This document shows positions 11,219-23,574 of a stretch of 64,000 bases of DNA, one piece after another. The notes below the pieces were generated by a model. The model did no database searches and was not told where the DNA came from. It saw nothing but the letters and a program-made list of their open reading frames with translations. The stretch's first letter is position 1. Every line of letters begins with the position of its first letter. This DNA comes from Ifrita kowaldi. Its lineage: Eukaryota; Chordata; Aves; Passeriformes; Cinclosomatidae. The translations under genes were made by a program, and so were the position numbers. Location of the stretch: assembly GCA_013398055.1 (NCBI GenBank), contig VZRS01015041.1, forward strand, positions 239,773 through 303,772. Reading direction: 5' to 3'.

Positions 11219-11710
11219 GTGTGCAAGAGTGTGCACAAGTGTGCCCGGGTGTGCGCAGGTGTGCACAAGTGTGCAAGGGTGTGCCCGGGTGTGCCCGGGT
11301 GTGCAAGAGTGTGCCCGGGCGTGCACAAGTGTGCCCGGGTGTGCAAGAGTGTGCCCAGGTGTGCAAGAGTGTGCCCGGGTGTGCACAAGTGTGCACGAGT
11401 GTGCCCAAGTGTGCCCGGGTGTGCCTGAGTGTGCCCAAGTGTGCCCGGGTGTGCAAGAGTGTGCCCGGGTGTGCAAGAGTGTGCACAAGTGTGCCCGGGC
11501 GTGCAAGAGTGTGCCCGGGTGTGCAAGGGTGTGCCCGAGTGTGCCCGGGTGTGCAAGAGTGTGCCCGGGTGTGCCCGGGTGTGCAAGAGTGTGCCCCAGT
11601 GTGCACAGGTGTGCAAGAGTGTGCCCGGGTGTGCAAGAGTGTGCCCCAGTGTGCACAGGTGTGCAAGAGTGTGCACAGGTGTGCAAGAGTGTGCCCGGGT
11701 GTGCACAAGT
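11219..11710. repeat. 10-bp minisatellite GTGCNNNNGT, 49 units in register
   Basis: From 11221 to 11710 every consecutive 10-bp block fits GTGCnnnnGT, except the last bases at the right edge where it meets unique DNA. The inner four bases are mostly CCGG, AAGA, ACAA, AAGG, CAGG or CCCA. No indel breaks the register. No unit contains a stop codon in any frame, so all six frames are open, which accounts for the long Cys/Val/Pro-rich ORFs (up to 403 codons on the minus strand). These ORFs are not genes. Confidence 0.95.
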
Positions 11711-12285
11711 GGGCTGGAAAAAGCCTCAGCAGCAAAGGCAGAATTAATGGCACGGGAACGCTTGTCTAGGTAAAATATATGGAATTTTAAAAAAAACTGT
11801 TCCTCTTGACCTGTGGCTCGTAACGAATTAAAGCTGCTCTGGAAGATGCCTCGTTTGTGTTTGGCTCCAGTGCTGGAGCTGGGGAGGACTGGGCTGGACT
11901 GGAGGGCTGAGGTGATGGCAAGGGGGGCTGTGTCAGGGACATCACTCCAGGCCTGCTGGGCCAGGCTTTCAGCAGGATTTGGAGGGAAAAGGGAGAATGA
12001 GGGTTTGCAAACCGACACAGGGATCGAAGGTTCTCTGTGTGCAGAGATCCCAGTGCCACCGCAGGGGACACCTGGGGACACAGCACAGGTGAAATCCCCT
12101 TGGTGCCTCATTCCCACCTGGCTGGGTGTCCCCAGGGGCCACCCCAAGTGGGGTATTTGTGAGAGCACAGCCCCTCTGAGGCAGCAGCAAGCATTTCTAT
12201 CCTGATGCTCCTGGAGGGACTGAATTGTTTTAATGGAAGGGATGAGACTGAGCAAACCTCTACGAGCTGCTGAGAACCAGACACA

Positions 12286-12330
12286 AATCACAGGATCATT
12301 TAGGCTGGAAGAGACCTTTCAGATAGAACC
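12286..12330 (-). mobile_element. CR1 LINE 3'-end remnant
   Basis: AATCACAGGATCATTTAGG followed by CTGGAAGAGACCTTTCAGAT resembles the reverse complement of the avian CR1 3' end, in which the ATTCTATG-type tail meets sequence reading GGTCTTTTCCAACCT. Only about 45 bp is recognisable. CR1 copies are commonly truncated from the 5' end, so a 3' scrap is the expected form. Confidence 0.6.
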
Positions 12331-15300
12331 TGTGGCCCTGGCCCATGTCTCCTCATTCCCTGGCCTGCAGCAGTGTTTTCCCCCTGTTTCTTCCACGGAA
12401 GGTTCCCGTTAGCAATCCTGCCCAGCCAGGTCCTGTGGTCAGGGGGAAAACCCGTGGATTAAACAGTGTTCCTGGCAGGATAAGTGGGAGGGCCCAGTTA
12501 TGCCTTTGGGAAAGCTGCTGGAGCTTTATCCTCACCAGGCAAACCTCACTGAAGCTGAACTGAGCCAAATCTTCAGCAGCAGCACAGGAAGAGCCCACAG
12601 AAATCCCCAGGAACGAATGAATTCATCAGCCACACATCAGGACCCAATCTCAGGAATTCTGTCCACATTCTAACCTCTGCTTTCAGTTTCTTGACTCTTC
12701 TGCATGAATCACCCGAGTGCTGAGTCTGGTCTCAGATTTCACTGCAGATTTCCTTCTTGCCCTTTGCCAGGCTCTCTTCAGGCTCTTCCAGGCCCTGGAA
12801 AGCCGCCCTGGGGATGCATTGGGCTGGATCAGCTCTCACCTCTGGGTTCAGGCTTCATTCGGAGCTGAAAGTGGGGCAGGAGCAGGGGGTGGGTGCCTTT
12901 TTGGGCTTCTGAGGTGCTGAGAAGTGAGGAGCTGGGTCGGGGTTTGTTCCCACTGGGCACCCACAGATTCTCAGTTTTAATCATGGTTTTGTTGGCTTCT
13001 CCCCCTTTATCCTCACTTCTCCAGAGTCAGTCAGGGTTTTACTCTGGACTTTCAGGATTTCAGCCTTTCCCAGGAAGTAAAGCTCCAGTCCAAGCACCAC
13101 GAGTGCCCCAGTGCAGCTTTGCCACTTAGAAACCCTCCCTCCCCTGAATGCTCCGGAAGGAACAAGGCTGCTCAGGCAGCAGCGAGGCTGCCAGGGAAGG
13201 AGGGGATCTCAAGTGCACTTTACTGAGCTAAAAATAAGTGTATTAAAGGAAAACAAAGTCCACATCCCACAAAGCTGCGAGAGGATAACGGCAAAGAGAC
13301 GAAGCCACAACAAACCAGGAGAAAGTCCCTTTTCCCAGACTTTGTGCTGAAACCACGGCAGGGTTGAGGTTCTGCTGCTGAGAAAGAAAAGGCAGTTGGG
13401 AACCAAATGATATCCTCAGGAAAGCCTCGAGTGCAGCAGAGCTCACATTAACAATCAGAATTAAAGAAAGGCTCCATCATATGAGCCTTACTCATGGTTC
13501 TGCTGGGTTCTTACACAATTAAACTCTGAGCTCGGGGCTGCTCCTCTGGGCTGTTCCCAACCAAAGCTGTCCCACTCTGGCCCTGCGAGGCTCAGCTAAA
13601 ATTAACCATGTTGGCTGGGCAAGAATTGCACAACCCAGCCACAAATTAGCAGATCCAGTGCGTGATGCTTGACATTGTCCCAAAGTCCTTAGTTCCCACT
13701 GAAAAATAAAGCTGGTCTGGAGACCAGGACTTGGCAGGAGAAGGGAGAGCTCAGAATAGACCGTGGCTGCCTGCTCTGGGTACGGAGAGTGCTGGCTAAA
13801 TGGTTTAATTAGCTCGTGTTAATGAACAGTGAGTTTTGAACACGCTCTCCTCCAGATTTCTATCTTGCCAAATGTTAAGATAACACTGAACTTCGGATGG
13901 CTGAACTTTTCCTAAACCCCAAACAGTTGGAAGCTCCACGGTAGCAGCAATCCCAAGGTTCAGTCCTCGACGTTCCTTCCCTCCCCATCAGGGCAAGTTG
14001 TTCTCAGGGACACACAGGCTGGAAAACCATGGGAGCAATCCTCGCTCCAAGGGCCAGGATTGCCTTTTCCACTGTGCTCAGCTACAAAGACCCCTAATGC
14101 AGCCCCATTTCGGGCTCAAACTGCTTCCAAAATCAAACTTGACATGGAGATGAGCCAGACTGGTTGGATAGCTGAAAACTGTCCAAAATACCTGAGGACA
14201 GCCATGAAAGGAAAGTTGAGATTTATTTCAGAGAGGGCAACACCCATTGCCTGGCAGTGCCTGCCCAGCCACCTCTGCTTCCAGCAGAAATAAGGGAGGA
14301 CAAATCCCTTCCCAACTGTTTTTTACTGAAGCCCATCCTCACTTAAAATGGGAGGAAAAATAAAATGTTTTTTTTCCAAACTGAGCAATCTGCACTTTTA
14401 TTTGTCTCTTTCTAAGAGCATCGTTTGTAACCTCTGGCTGTGGGTCACAGGGAAGGCAGGGGGAGAAGGGCTCTTCTCCCTGAGTCTTTGGCTTAAGAAA
14501 ACCAGGAAAGCTGCTGAGAAAGTGATGCCAAACATCAACCATTCCAAGGGTAACTTTGAAGCCATTCCCTTCGTCTGCTACACTGCTGGTTTGATTTCTC
14601 CACTGTCCATCTGTGCTCAAAAAAACACCTGGAAAATGTTCTCCAGGGAAGCATCCGCGCCAGAGGAGGACCTGTGCTGCAGCCAGAGAAATCAATACCA
14701 AAAATAAACACCACTGGAAGTGTTTTTGAGAGGAGACAACAACTCCATTTCATTTCTCTGTCCCTGTTCTCTCTCTGGCTGTGATCTCTGACAAAAGATT
14801 GATGAGGAGGGTTCTGACAATAAAATAATTCTGGGGAGTTGGGCTGCTCCCTGTTCCTGGGTTCTGACTGACCCTGAAATGCTTGTTATTAATGGGGGGG
14901 ATAAAGATGGGCCCTTTTCTTCTCCAGAGTGCTGGAAGTGCAGAAAATTTGTATTTTTGTTGCATCCCAAATTCAGCAGAACAGGGAAGAATCTGAGTTT
15001 TGCTTTCAGGCAATGTTTGCTGTATCAGTATTTCCATTTATTTGTGCAAGTGGCTTCCCTGCTTCTGCTTTGTACTGGCAGTTCATAAAAAGCAGATAAG
15101 AGAAACTGCTTTTAGTGTCTGCAGACTAATTTTGTGAAATCAATTAACACGTTAATGAATTAAAGAGTGTTACCATTTTCACATTTCTTCTCCTTGATAA
15201 TGCCAAACAGTGGGATTGGAGGGCAAAGATTTTCACGGTTTGTTATTGCTGGGAGCTTTGCTAATTATTTTTCCCAGCATTTCTGTCCCAGGAAATGCCA

Positions 15301-17039
15301 TCAAACCGTGGTGAGGAGGGAAAGCACCAAGCAGGGCTTATTCCCCACGTGAAAAACACGTGCAAAAATCCAGGGAAAAGGCATTCCAGATGGAAATCAA
15401 TAAACCAAAGCGCTTCTGGGCCTTCTTCCTGCCCAAAATGTGGAAGCAGGGATGTGCCTGGAGAAAGCAGCCGAGGAGCAGGAGGGGAGGAGAGGAAAAT
15501 ATCTCCCAATACATCACTGCCATGATGGTGAACCCTCCACTGAGTCAGGCAGAGGTGGAAAGGGAGAAGGGAGCTCAGCACAGGGAGGGCTGAGGAATTC
15601 CTGACCCAAACCCAGCTCTTCCACCTGCTCGGTTTTCTAATGACAAAGCTGCAAAATACCTGGTGAATCCGATTTCCCTCCACTTTCCACTGACCCCACG
15701 GCCTCTCTCCAGGTATTTCCCTGTGTGGGGCGAGCAGGGAACCGAACTCACACACAAAATTATTTCTTTGTGGTTCTTACAGACCTGGGGGCTTGAGGTG
15801 CCTGAGGGAGAGGGGGAATTCATCTTCCCATATTTGCTATTTTAAATAAATAAATAAGAACTATTTCAGTGCTTAGAAGAGAGTTGTTTCCATCCTGATA
15901 CCCTGATCAAACACATCCAGCCGAGCATCCACAAATGTAACTCGGCTGGAAGTAAGATGCAAAGAATCCAGAGGGATTTCACGGTGCAGCATCATTTTCC
16001 TTTCAGTGGACACACACATCACTCCCATCACACAGGGAGAGGGATATTCCTCTCCAGGGCTTTGAGGGAGATGATTCCAAGGGTCAGTGGCCAAGGATAA
16101 ACACCTTTACAGCAACACCAGCACACCTTTGTCCACCCCAGGGTGAGGATCAGAGCATGCATGAGCACAGAAGTGTCTGAATTCCCTTTTCCATCCAGGC
16201 ATTCCCCTTTTGCCAAGTGCCAGAGGGAGCCAGGAGCTGATCTGGGAGAGGTGGGAGGTGGAGCAGAAAAATGTGTGGGCTGAGTGGAGTTCAGGGGTGT
16301 TTCATTCCTTCATCTCTGACTGGGACTCTCCTGGTTTCGGTCCCACTGCTCTGAAATGGTTTGGGAGCTGGGAATGGGGGAGATGAGACTTCCAAGAGCT
16401 GCTTCCTAAAAGATGCTGGCTCGGAAGAACTGCCACGGGGGAATTTGGATTGAAAAATCTGTGTGACATCATAGCTTTCACTCCAAATAAGAAGAAACCC
16501 AAACCCCCCAGGTTATTGTTGGTGAGCAGGCACACACCTGGTCTAAAATGCTTCCCAGAGCTCTGGAAATGGGACACTGATGGGATCATAGTCTCAGAAG
16601 TCTCAGGAGCTTTTGTTCAATACCAGAAACAAGCATGAACAGAGACCTGCAAGTGCAGCCCCACTTTCTACAGCAGCATTGAGAAATGTCAGGGAATGAT
16701 CCTGGACCAGCACTTGGCTCCTCATGGCTCTGTCACCGGGGTGAGGAAAGCCAAAAACCAGAGGTGCAGACCTTGTCCCGTCAGTGCTGATACTGCTGCT
16801 GGCAGGAGCAATGACAGGATCTCTGCAGATCTGTCTTCAAAAGAAAACACCTACTTTTATTTTTGAAAATAGCCTTGGAGTCAAAGCTTTCTGCCCTGCA
16901 GAGGACACATCTAAGGAGCCCTGGATTCTCCAAGCAGAGCAGGAGATCCCTTTGCAGTGGATCTTTTGGCACCTGTCCCGTTTGCCCGGCAATCCCTCTT
17001 GCTTTGTCCCTCACTTGCAGCGCACAGCGGCAGGTGGGG

Positions 17040-17300
17040 GCACTGCTAAGTAATGCAAATTATCCGTGCCTCTCTCTGTTAACCCCCACCTCTGGCTCAT
17101 GAACTCGTTGTCTCTCGCAGTAGTACCTCAAGGCAGGAAGGGATTTTCGGTGCAGCGCTCGCAGGGCTTCAGGAAGTCGGGCCCCATCTGCATCCCCGGG
17201 TGTGAGGCATCAGCAGGGGCAGGGCAGATCCTGGACGCAGCTCGCAGCGCGGGCAGCCAGGGCTCACATTATGCAAACAGCTCTGATTAGCACCGAAGCC
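17040..17300. promoter_or_regulatory. Candidate enhancer with octamer words
   Basis: TAATGCAAATTA at 17051-17062 contains a perfect POU octamer (ATGCAAAT) overlapping a TAAT homeodomain core. GTTAAC lies just downstream near 17079. A second octamer-like ATGCAAAC occurs at 17271-17278. The block has little repeat character. Function is inferred from motif words only, and such words also occur by chance. Confidence 0.25.
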
Positions 17301-18587
17301 AAGGCCTTCTGCAATCAGGCCAGCTTATGGCTTTAGGCTTCCCACTTGAAATGAAGTTAAAAATAGTTGGCCTTTGTTTTACTGAAAGCTCGGGCAGTGC
17401 TGACCTTTTGCGTCTGTGAAGCCTCTCCCGTAACGCGCCCCTTAACATTTAGAGGATGCGCTCGACTCCAGCGAGCTGCTCCCTCTGCTCTCCCCACTCT
17501 GGCTCTTTTAGCTCGTGCTGTTTTCCTTAGGACCAGCCCTGCTGTGGAGCACCAGGAGTTCAGACAGATTTGGAGATATCAAACCATGCAGCCAGCGGGG
17601 AAATCCTCCTCTGGCACTCCAGGTCTGGGCATGGCACCCCCGTGCTGCCCCTGTGCTGCTCTGCACACCTCAAGCTGAATTTGGCTCCCAATTTCTTCTT
17701 AGAAACTCGACTTTCCTCTCTCTGCAATGCAGAATTCCTGTGCATCCTTGTAGCTCCCTGGGGGATAAGCTGAGGCTCACACGCTCAGTTACTCAGCCAG
17801 CACCCATACCTCAACCTCCCCACTGGGAACTTTCAGGCTTTAAGGGGTGAGCTGCCATGTAGAGAATATTCCTTTATACAGGCTGGGAATATTTAAGGTT
17901 TGGCCAAAGACTGCTGCTCTTCCCAAGGAGCTTTGCAGCACAGCAGATTCCATAAGGAAAACCCAAACTTTTGGTGGCAGCACCAAAACCAGGTGAGTTA
18001 TCCCATGGAGGCAGGCAGGAAAAGCCTCACACTTTGCAGGGAGCCACTGAGGAGTCTGATAGAGAACATGGACGTGGACAGGAAGAAGTTGAACCAAAAT
18101 CTAACAATCTGCTCTTTTAACTGGCCACAGTAAGTGAAATTCAAAATACAAAGGCACAGCCCAGATGCTGCAGACAGCAGTAGACGCCTTAATTTTGTCA
18201 CTTTAAAATGTGTCCATGGGAAGCATTTCCTCACAGAACCCAAGTGAGAGAAGCATTTATGAGAGCAAAAAATGCAAGTCATCTTCAATACACCCACCTA
18301 CAATTTCCCACCAGGCTGGATCTTCTCCAGGCTGTAGGGAGCAGCGGGGACTGGGACACGTGGAGGCTTCATGTCCCAATCCATGGCTGAAGGTGGTCCT
18401 GCTTTGAGCAGCAGGACACACAAGTGAAGCTTCAGAGGCCATTCCGACCTGGCAGCACTCAGTCACCTGGGGAGGCTCCCAGAAATTCCATCATTTGCTA
18501 TTTCAGAATGCTGTGCTTGCCCCGTGTTCTTCGGACTTTCCTGCTCTGCCCTAATGGTCACACCAAGAATTCTGGAACGCTGTTTCC

Positions 18588-18739
18588 AAGCAGTTTGTCT
18601 GCTTCTCCTGCCCTCGGTGGGAGGAGGTGTTCCCACCATCGGAGAGAGATGGAAGGGCTGCACCCCTCTTCTTTGGAGATGTCATAACTGAGGGTCTGGG
18701 AAATGAGGGACGCAGCCCCAGAGCCAGGCTTGGAAAGGC
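18588..18739 (+). repeat. Inverted repeat, left arm (152 bp)
   Basis: This arm is about 97% identical by eye to the reverse complement of 19870-20021, with both arms 152 bp long. Its last part (GCTGCACCCCT... onward) recurs as a diverged tandem copy at about 18738-18817. No protein or known element was recognised. Confidence 0.85.
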
Positions 18740-19869
18740 TGCACCCCTGTCCTTCAGAGATGCTGAAATCAAGTGCCTGGAAACGAGTGATGGAGCCCCA
18801 GAGCCAAGGCTCCTGACAGAGCAGCTGAACCCCCCTGTCCCTTCCAGCCCTGCAGCTCCTCCAGTGTCCCCAGGTGCCCAGGGCAGGTCTCAGCTCTGGG
18901 TCTGGGACACAAATAAAGACTTGAGGGAAGGATCCTCCCCAGCAGTGCAGTGCAGGGCTGGGATGGAGACTTCCCACGCTGAGCCCACACAACATCCTGA
19001 GCTGCGGGACCTGTGAGTCAGAGGAAGTGGGAATGACTGGGAGAAGGATTAGGAGTGGCTGCAAATGAAGTGAAATTTGCTGAAGACCACTGAGTTTCCC
19101 CGAGCCATCTTATGTGGGATCAATTGTGCTGCAGAGCGGTTCGCACAATTTTTATTGCAGGTCAGAGCCAAACAATTCTGTGTTATTAAATGATTTTTTA
19201 AAAAATCCCCATATCCTGTCCTTGAATGGGATTCTGACAACAGCAGTGGTGGAAATACATCAGCCATTTAAGATAATTCCTTTCAAAGAAACAAGAGTCA
19301 CTCCAGTTTCTGAAACAAGTGCCTGAATAATTTTCTGTGGAAGAAAACAGACATTGATTATTTACTGTCATTGATGCAGAAAAATGTCCTCAGTTACTCC
19401 TGATGCATGTCAGGCATCAGACAGCACAGGATGGATCTCAAGAGCAGCTCTAGCAGAACTTCTCTGAAGAAAGATCTTCCATTTTTTCCACTCTTAAGTG
19501 CTGAGAAAACAAAACCCGGCAGTGTATCCACTAGAGAAAACAAGCAGAACATAATACAGGGAAAAGACACTCGATGATGAAAACAGAGGATGCTGAATTA
19601 ATTCTGCAATGTACCAGTGCTGTTTTCCAGGAATCAGGGACAGCTCAAGAGACACTCATTATTAGGACAAAGGTTAATGCATTGCAAAGAATTTGCTCAC
19701 TTTTCCTTCAGCACAAAGAACAGTTAGGGATGTGGCTGAAAGGATTTGTGGCCAGTGATGCCCTGAACCGTGGAAGTGGCCAAGTGCTTCCCAAAAGTGT
19801 CTGGCAGTGCTGGAAGAGGAGCAATGTGTGATCCCATGGGATCCCTGAGCATGGGAATTGCAGGGATCT
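18740..19869. other. 1.13-kb spacer between inverted repeat arms
   Basis: The left 80 bp is a diverged direct copy of the end of the left arm. The rest is AT-richer unique-looking DNA with no ORF of note and no transposase or reverse transcriptase motif. Confidence 0.6.
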
Positions 19870-20021
19870 GCCTTTCCAAGCCTGGCTCTGGGGCTGCGTC
19901 CCTCATTTCCCAGACCCTCGGTTATGACATCTCCAAAGGACAGGGGTGCAGCCCTTCCATCTCCCTCTGATGGTGGGAACACCTCCTCCCACCGAGGGCA
20001 GGAGAAGCAGACAAACTGCTT
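19870..20021 (-). repeat. Inverted repeat, right arm (152 bp)
   Basis: Reverse-complement partner of 18588-18739, beginning GCCTTTCCAAGCCTGGCTCT and ending ACAAACTGCTT. The four to six differences I saw are substitutions. Confidence 0.85.
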
Positions 20022-23000
20022 ATGAGTGTTTATACATGATCCACTCTGCACTTTATATAGAGCAACAGATTGAATTTTTGTTTCACCATTTTCTACTTTT
20101 TTTTTTTTTTTAAATATTTCCCTCTTATGTGAATTAGCTTAAAATACAACTCAGACTCATAGCAGGTCTTCTCATTTTCACCATGGCCTCACCTTCCCTC
20201 TCCATTTTCTCGGCAGAACAGGAACAAAGCTGTCCTGAGAGCTGTGGCAGAGGCTGGATTGTTTTGCTCCGAGTGGGGATGACAGTCATTCCACTTGGCA
20301 TCAGCAGAGATGGCTTTGCACATCTCACTGCTCTGCTTCTCCAGAGGGGTAGCCATGGTGACAGCTGCATGGCAATGGTCATTCCGGGCCACGGCTGCAA
20401 TTCCCTCGCTCCAAACCACCACAGCTCTCCCATGCCAGCAGCACCTCCCTTGGCTTTGCTGTTTTAGGATACCCAGGGCAAAGGAAAGAAAGGATTTGGG
20501 GTTTTGTTTCCTTGGCCTGTGCTCTGATCCAGCCCTGGGAAGCAGCACCGTGCAGCATTTCTCAGCATCAACTGTTCCTTTCCAAAAAGCTCAGAAAACA
20601 AAGATGGGCCAAGCTGTGGGTTTGCCCCTGAGCTGTGCAGAAGGGGCTGGAAGCAGCAGCCGGGTTCAGCTCTGCTGCTGAGCTCCCTGTGGGGATCCTG
20701 ACCTGTCTGCATTGAGCAGAGGGCACAGCTTTTCCAACCCTCTTCCGTTTGCACATCTTGACTCTGGAAGTTCTCTGGAAAACAGGCCTGGCCAGTGAGT
20801 CACGCCACTAATTCTCCTCCTCAGCCTCTAAACACATCCATTAATCTGAGAGCTGTAGGTTCTGTGCTGAACTCACCCCACCCCATCTTCACTAAAGGAG
20901 ATTTCTTGGAAAAATTCTCCACCACGTCACCATGGTTGGTTCTGCAATTTCCAGCATATAAGCACAATAAAAATAGATGGTCCAGGCCAGTTCAACCCAC
21001 AGAGCACTACACTCTAATATCTGTTAACAATTCCATGTCTTTTCCTAGCAGGGATTCAAGAAACTTCCTTGAACACAGTAAACAACCTAAAGCCCAAACT
21101 GAGCAGCTCCTAAAGCTAAACCCTCTGCTCTGCAGGGCCAGCAGCACAGGTTTTTTTACACAGACACAGCTGAGCCATTTCTCAACAGTTTTTGCATAAA
21201 TCTGATTTTGTCTACTGGAGGAAACTACAAAAAAAAAGGAGGAAAGCAAGACAAACAGCAGGACAGCAAGTGCAGTGTAGCTGAAGAGCTCAGCACACAC
21301 CCTCCAGTGGGGTCTTGAGCAAACTGCCCCAGCACAGAGGTGACCACGAGTCTCAAATCTTTTAAGTTGTGCAGAAAAACGTGGCAGAGCCCAGACAAAA
21401 CCACCTACAGCAAGTTAGTAAAACCCTCAGGGAAGGATGAATGCAGGTGCCTTCCACCCTGTGCTGCCAGTGAGGAGGGGGCTCAGCAAGCAGAGCCTTG
21501 GGCCCTCGAGGAATTGCACAACCATTTGCACGTGCACAGCTCCCTCAGTCCTTTATCGGAACAGGCGGGAGGGATGTGGCCCTCAGGAGAACAACCAGAA
21601 CCCCGTGTCTGCTCACAACCAGCGCAGGAAAACAGCCAAAGGTTCTGGAAGCCATTCCTGCAGGAACTGCACCATTCCTGCAGCAGCCTGGCCTGTGGCA
21701 GGGCAGAGAGAACCACCAACACTGGAGCTGTTTGGGTTTAACCCAGCCGGGGCTTGTGGCCGCCCCACTGCTCACACACATCCCCCAGTCCATCACCCCC
21801 CAAGGGGCAGCCCGCAGCTGTTCTGGAGGTGAGGCTTGGAAGGGGAGCCCTCAGTGCCCCAGGATGGCCATGGTGCCTCTCACAGGCCTCCAAACCAATG
21901 TCCCCCAGCCCACAAATCTCCTTCACGGTGTCTGGTCTGACACGGAGCAGATCCCAGCCCTTCCTGCTGCTGGGGCAGCTCCTACAGCACCCCCCGGCCC
22001 GGCTCCTTCTCCAAATCCTCCCTTCAGGTGTGGAATTCAAGCTAAGATTGTCAAACACTTTTGTTTTCTGCAGCTCAAAGGAGAATTTCTTTCCTAAAGC
22101 AGTGCAGAACTGCACCCCAAGTGCTCGTTATTTGTAGACTTTTGAATCGAACTCCGCAGCCTGCAATGTTCAGCATCTAAATCGAGGCACAGGGAGCGAG
22201 GATTGAGAGAACCCCTGTGGAGACACACAGCCCCTGACATTTCCAGGCGCTGGGAATGGAGCTGGCATTCCATGTGGAGCCCTGAATAAGAACAGGAAAC
22301 CTCCTGAGCTGCCCTGTCTCCGTTTCAAGTGGAGTTTATCCCCTAAAATCTGGCTGTGAATGGAGGAGGCAGCAGCATGGAGATCCAGCAGTGGGGCTCT
22401 TCAGGAGCCACAGAAGGTCTAATCTGGGATCATTGGAATTTAAATGGATGTTTGTGCCTGTCAGTGTGATCCACGCTGAAAGAGGAGGAATGGGAGCAAA
22501 TCTAAGCAAAATTGTAGAGCTGAGCCCAGATAAAACATAGAGGGTCAAGATGTATTTGCAGGAAGCAAAAATAGATACCAGAGGCTGAAGCATGTCTGCT
22601 AAAATGATATTGTTTTTTCTGATAGGAAACTTCCTTCAACAAAATGCTGGCTGAGATTTTTGGGGTCTTTTTTTTTACTTCAAATACTGCTCATTTCACA
22701 CAGATATGGATATCTTAAAAAAAAAGATTTTCAATCTAAGCTGGACATCTCCAGTGGCAAAGCGAAGTTCTAAGCTAAGAGGCAGTTCCCAACCACCCCC
22801 TCTAAATGTCACTTCAGCTTTCTGTATCCTCTGCTTTTAAAATTAGAACTGGGCATGTAGTACATCAAATATCTGCCCCAGTGAGGTCAATTAATATTTG
22901 TACACTTTCCTTTTCAATTAATTTCTGCCCAGTGCTGGAGAGGACGAGGAGATGAGCAGAAATTAGAGGGCGTTTGAAGTGAAGTCTGAGCTCAGAATTG

Positions 23001-23574
23001 TGTGTATTTGCACTCAGTCAGAGAATAGAAATATTCATGGGTGACCTAAGCCTCCCCTCAAGATTAGCCACTGCAGCAGAAAATCTAAATATAGAACTTA
23101 GCAAGGAAAGACTGAGAATTACTCATAAAACTTATCTGATGGATACCTGGTACCTCCCAGGAAAGAATAGGAGTGTTGCAGAAAACTGGAAGCTGTTTAG
23201 AAGCTGCTCAGAAAACTTTTGTGAGCAGAAATAAAGAGGGAAAATCAGTGAGCAAATTACTCCTTTGACTGAGATTGCATTGTTTGAATCCCTGCAAAAC
23301 TGAAGCCAGGTTTTAAGGAAATGTTAATTGTGGCCAATTTTGTAGCTTTGCTTTGCAGCTTGCTCAGAAATTAAATGTCACCATGTCCCTGCATGTGCTT
23401 TCTGAGAAGTGAAGCTCTCTCGAAGTCTTTTAAATTCCTAATCTTAGTGAGCTTAAATGTTGTTCCTTGAAGTGAAGGAATAATTTAATGAAATACAGTG
23501 GATTTCCGCGTGGCACATCAAAAATGTCCATTTCATCAATCTTTTATCTCAGCAATTCCCCGTTCCCCTGTGGC
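20022..23574. other. Intergenic DNA, no gene seen
   Basis: A poly(T) run lies at about 20097-20111. The open frames in 21340-22140 overlap on both strands and carry no motifs. An AT-rich block at 22640-23060 is listed separately as a regulatory candidate. Confidence 0.55.
22640..23060. promoter_or_regulatory. AT-rich candidate regulatory block
   Basis: GAGGTCAATTAATATTTG near 22882 joins a nuclear-receptor half-site-like AGGTCA to an ATTA homeodomain core. TTTTCAATTAATTTC near 22911 and AATATTCATGG near 23032 add further AT-hook and homeodomain-like words. The block contrasts with its GC-richer surroundings. Evidence is composition and motif words only. Confidence 0.25.

Larger units (their letters stand above)
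11711..18587. other. Intergenic DNA with a CR1 scrap and possible regulatory blocks
   Basis: No exon was recognised in this stretch. It contains a short CR1 3'-end remnant at 12286-12330. AT-rich words such as TTTAATTAGCTCG near 13803 and an octamer-bearing block at 17040-17300 may be regulatory. The remaining open frames are short and unsupported. Confidence 0.55.

Noticed and set aside
11219..11710. CRISPR-like regular repeat pattern
   Set aside because: The units are 10 bp and contiguous, without unique spacers. The other arrays in the window (34, 19, 18 and 8 bp) likewise lack spacers, and the DNA is from an animal.
11080..12291. 403-codon minus-strand ORF and companion frames on both strands
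   Set aside because: The frame is open because the 10-bp array contains no stop codon in any frame. The protein is a Cys/His/Ala/Pro-rich tandem repeat with unrelated flanks and no splice or start context.
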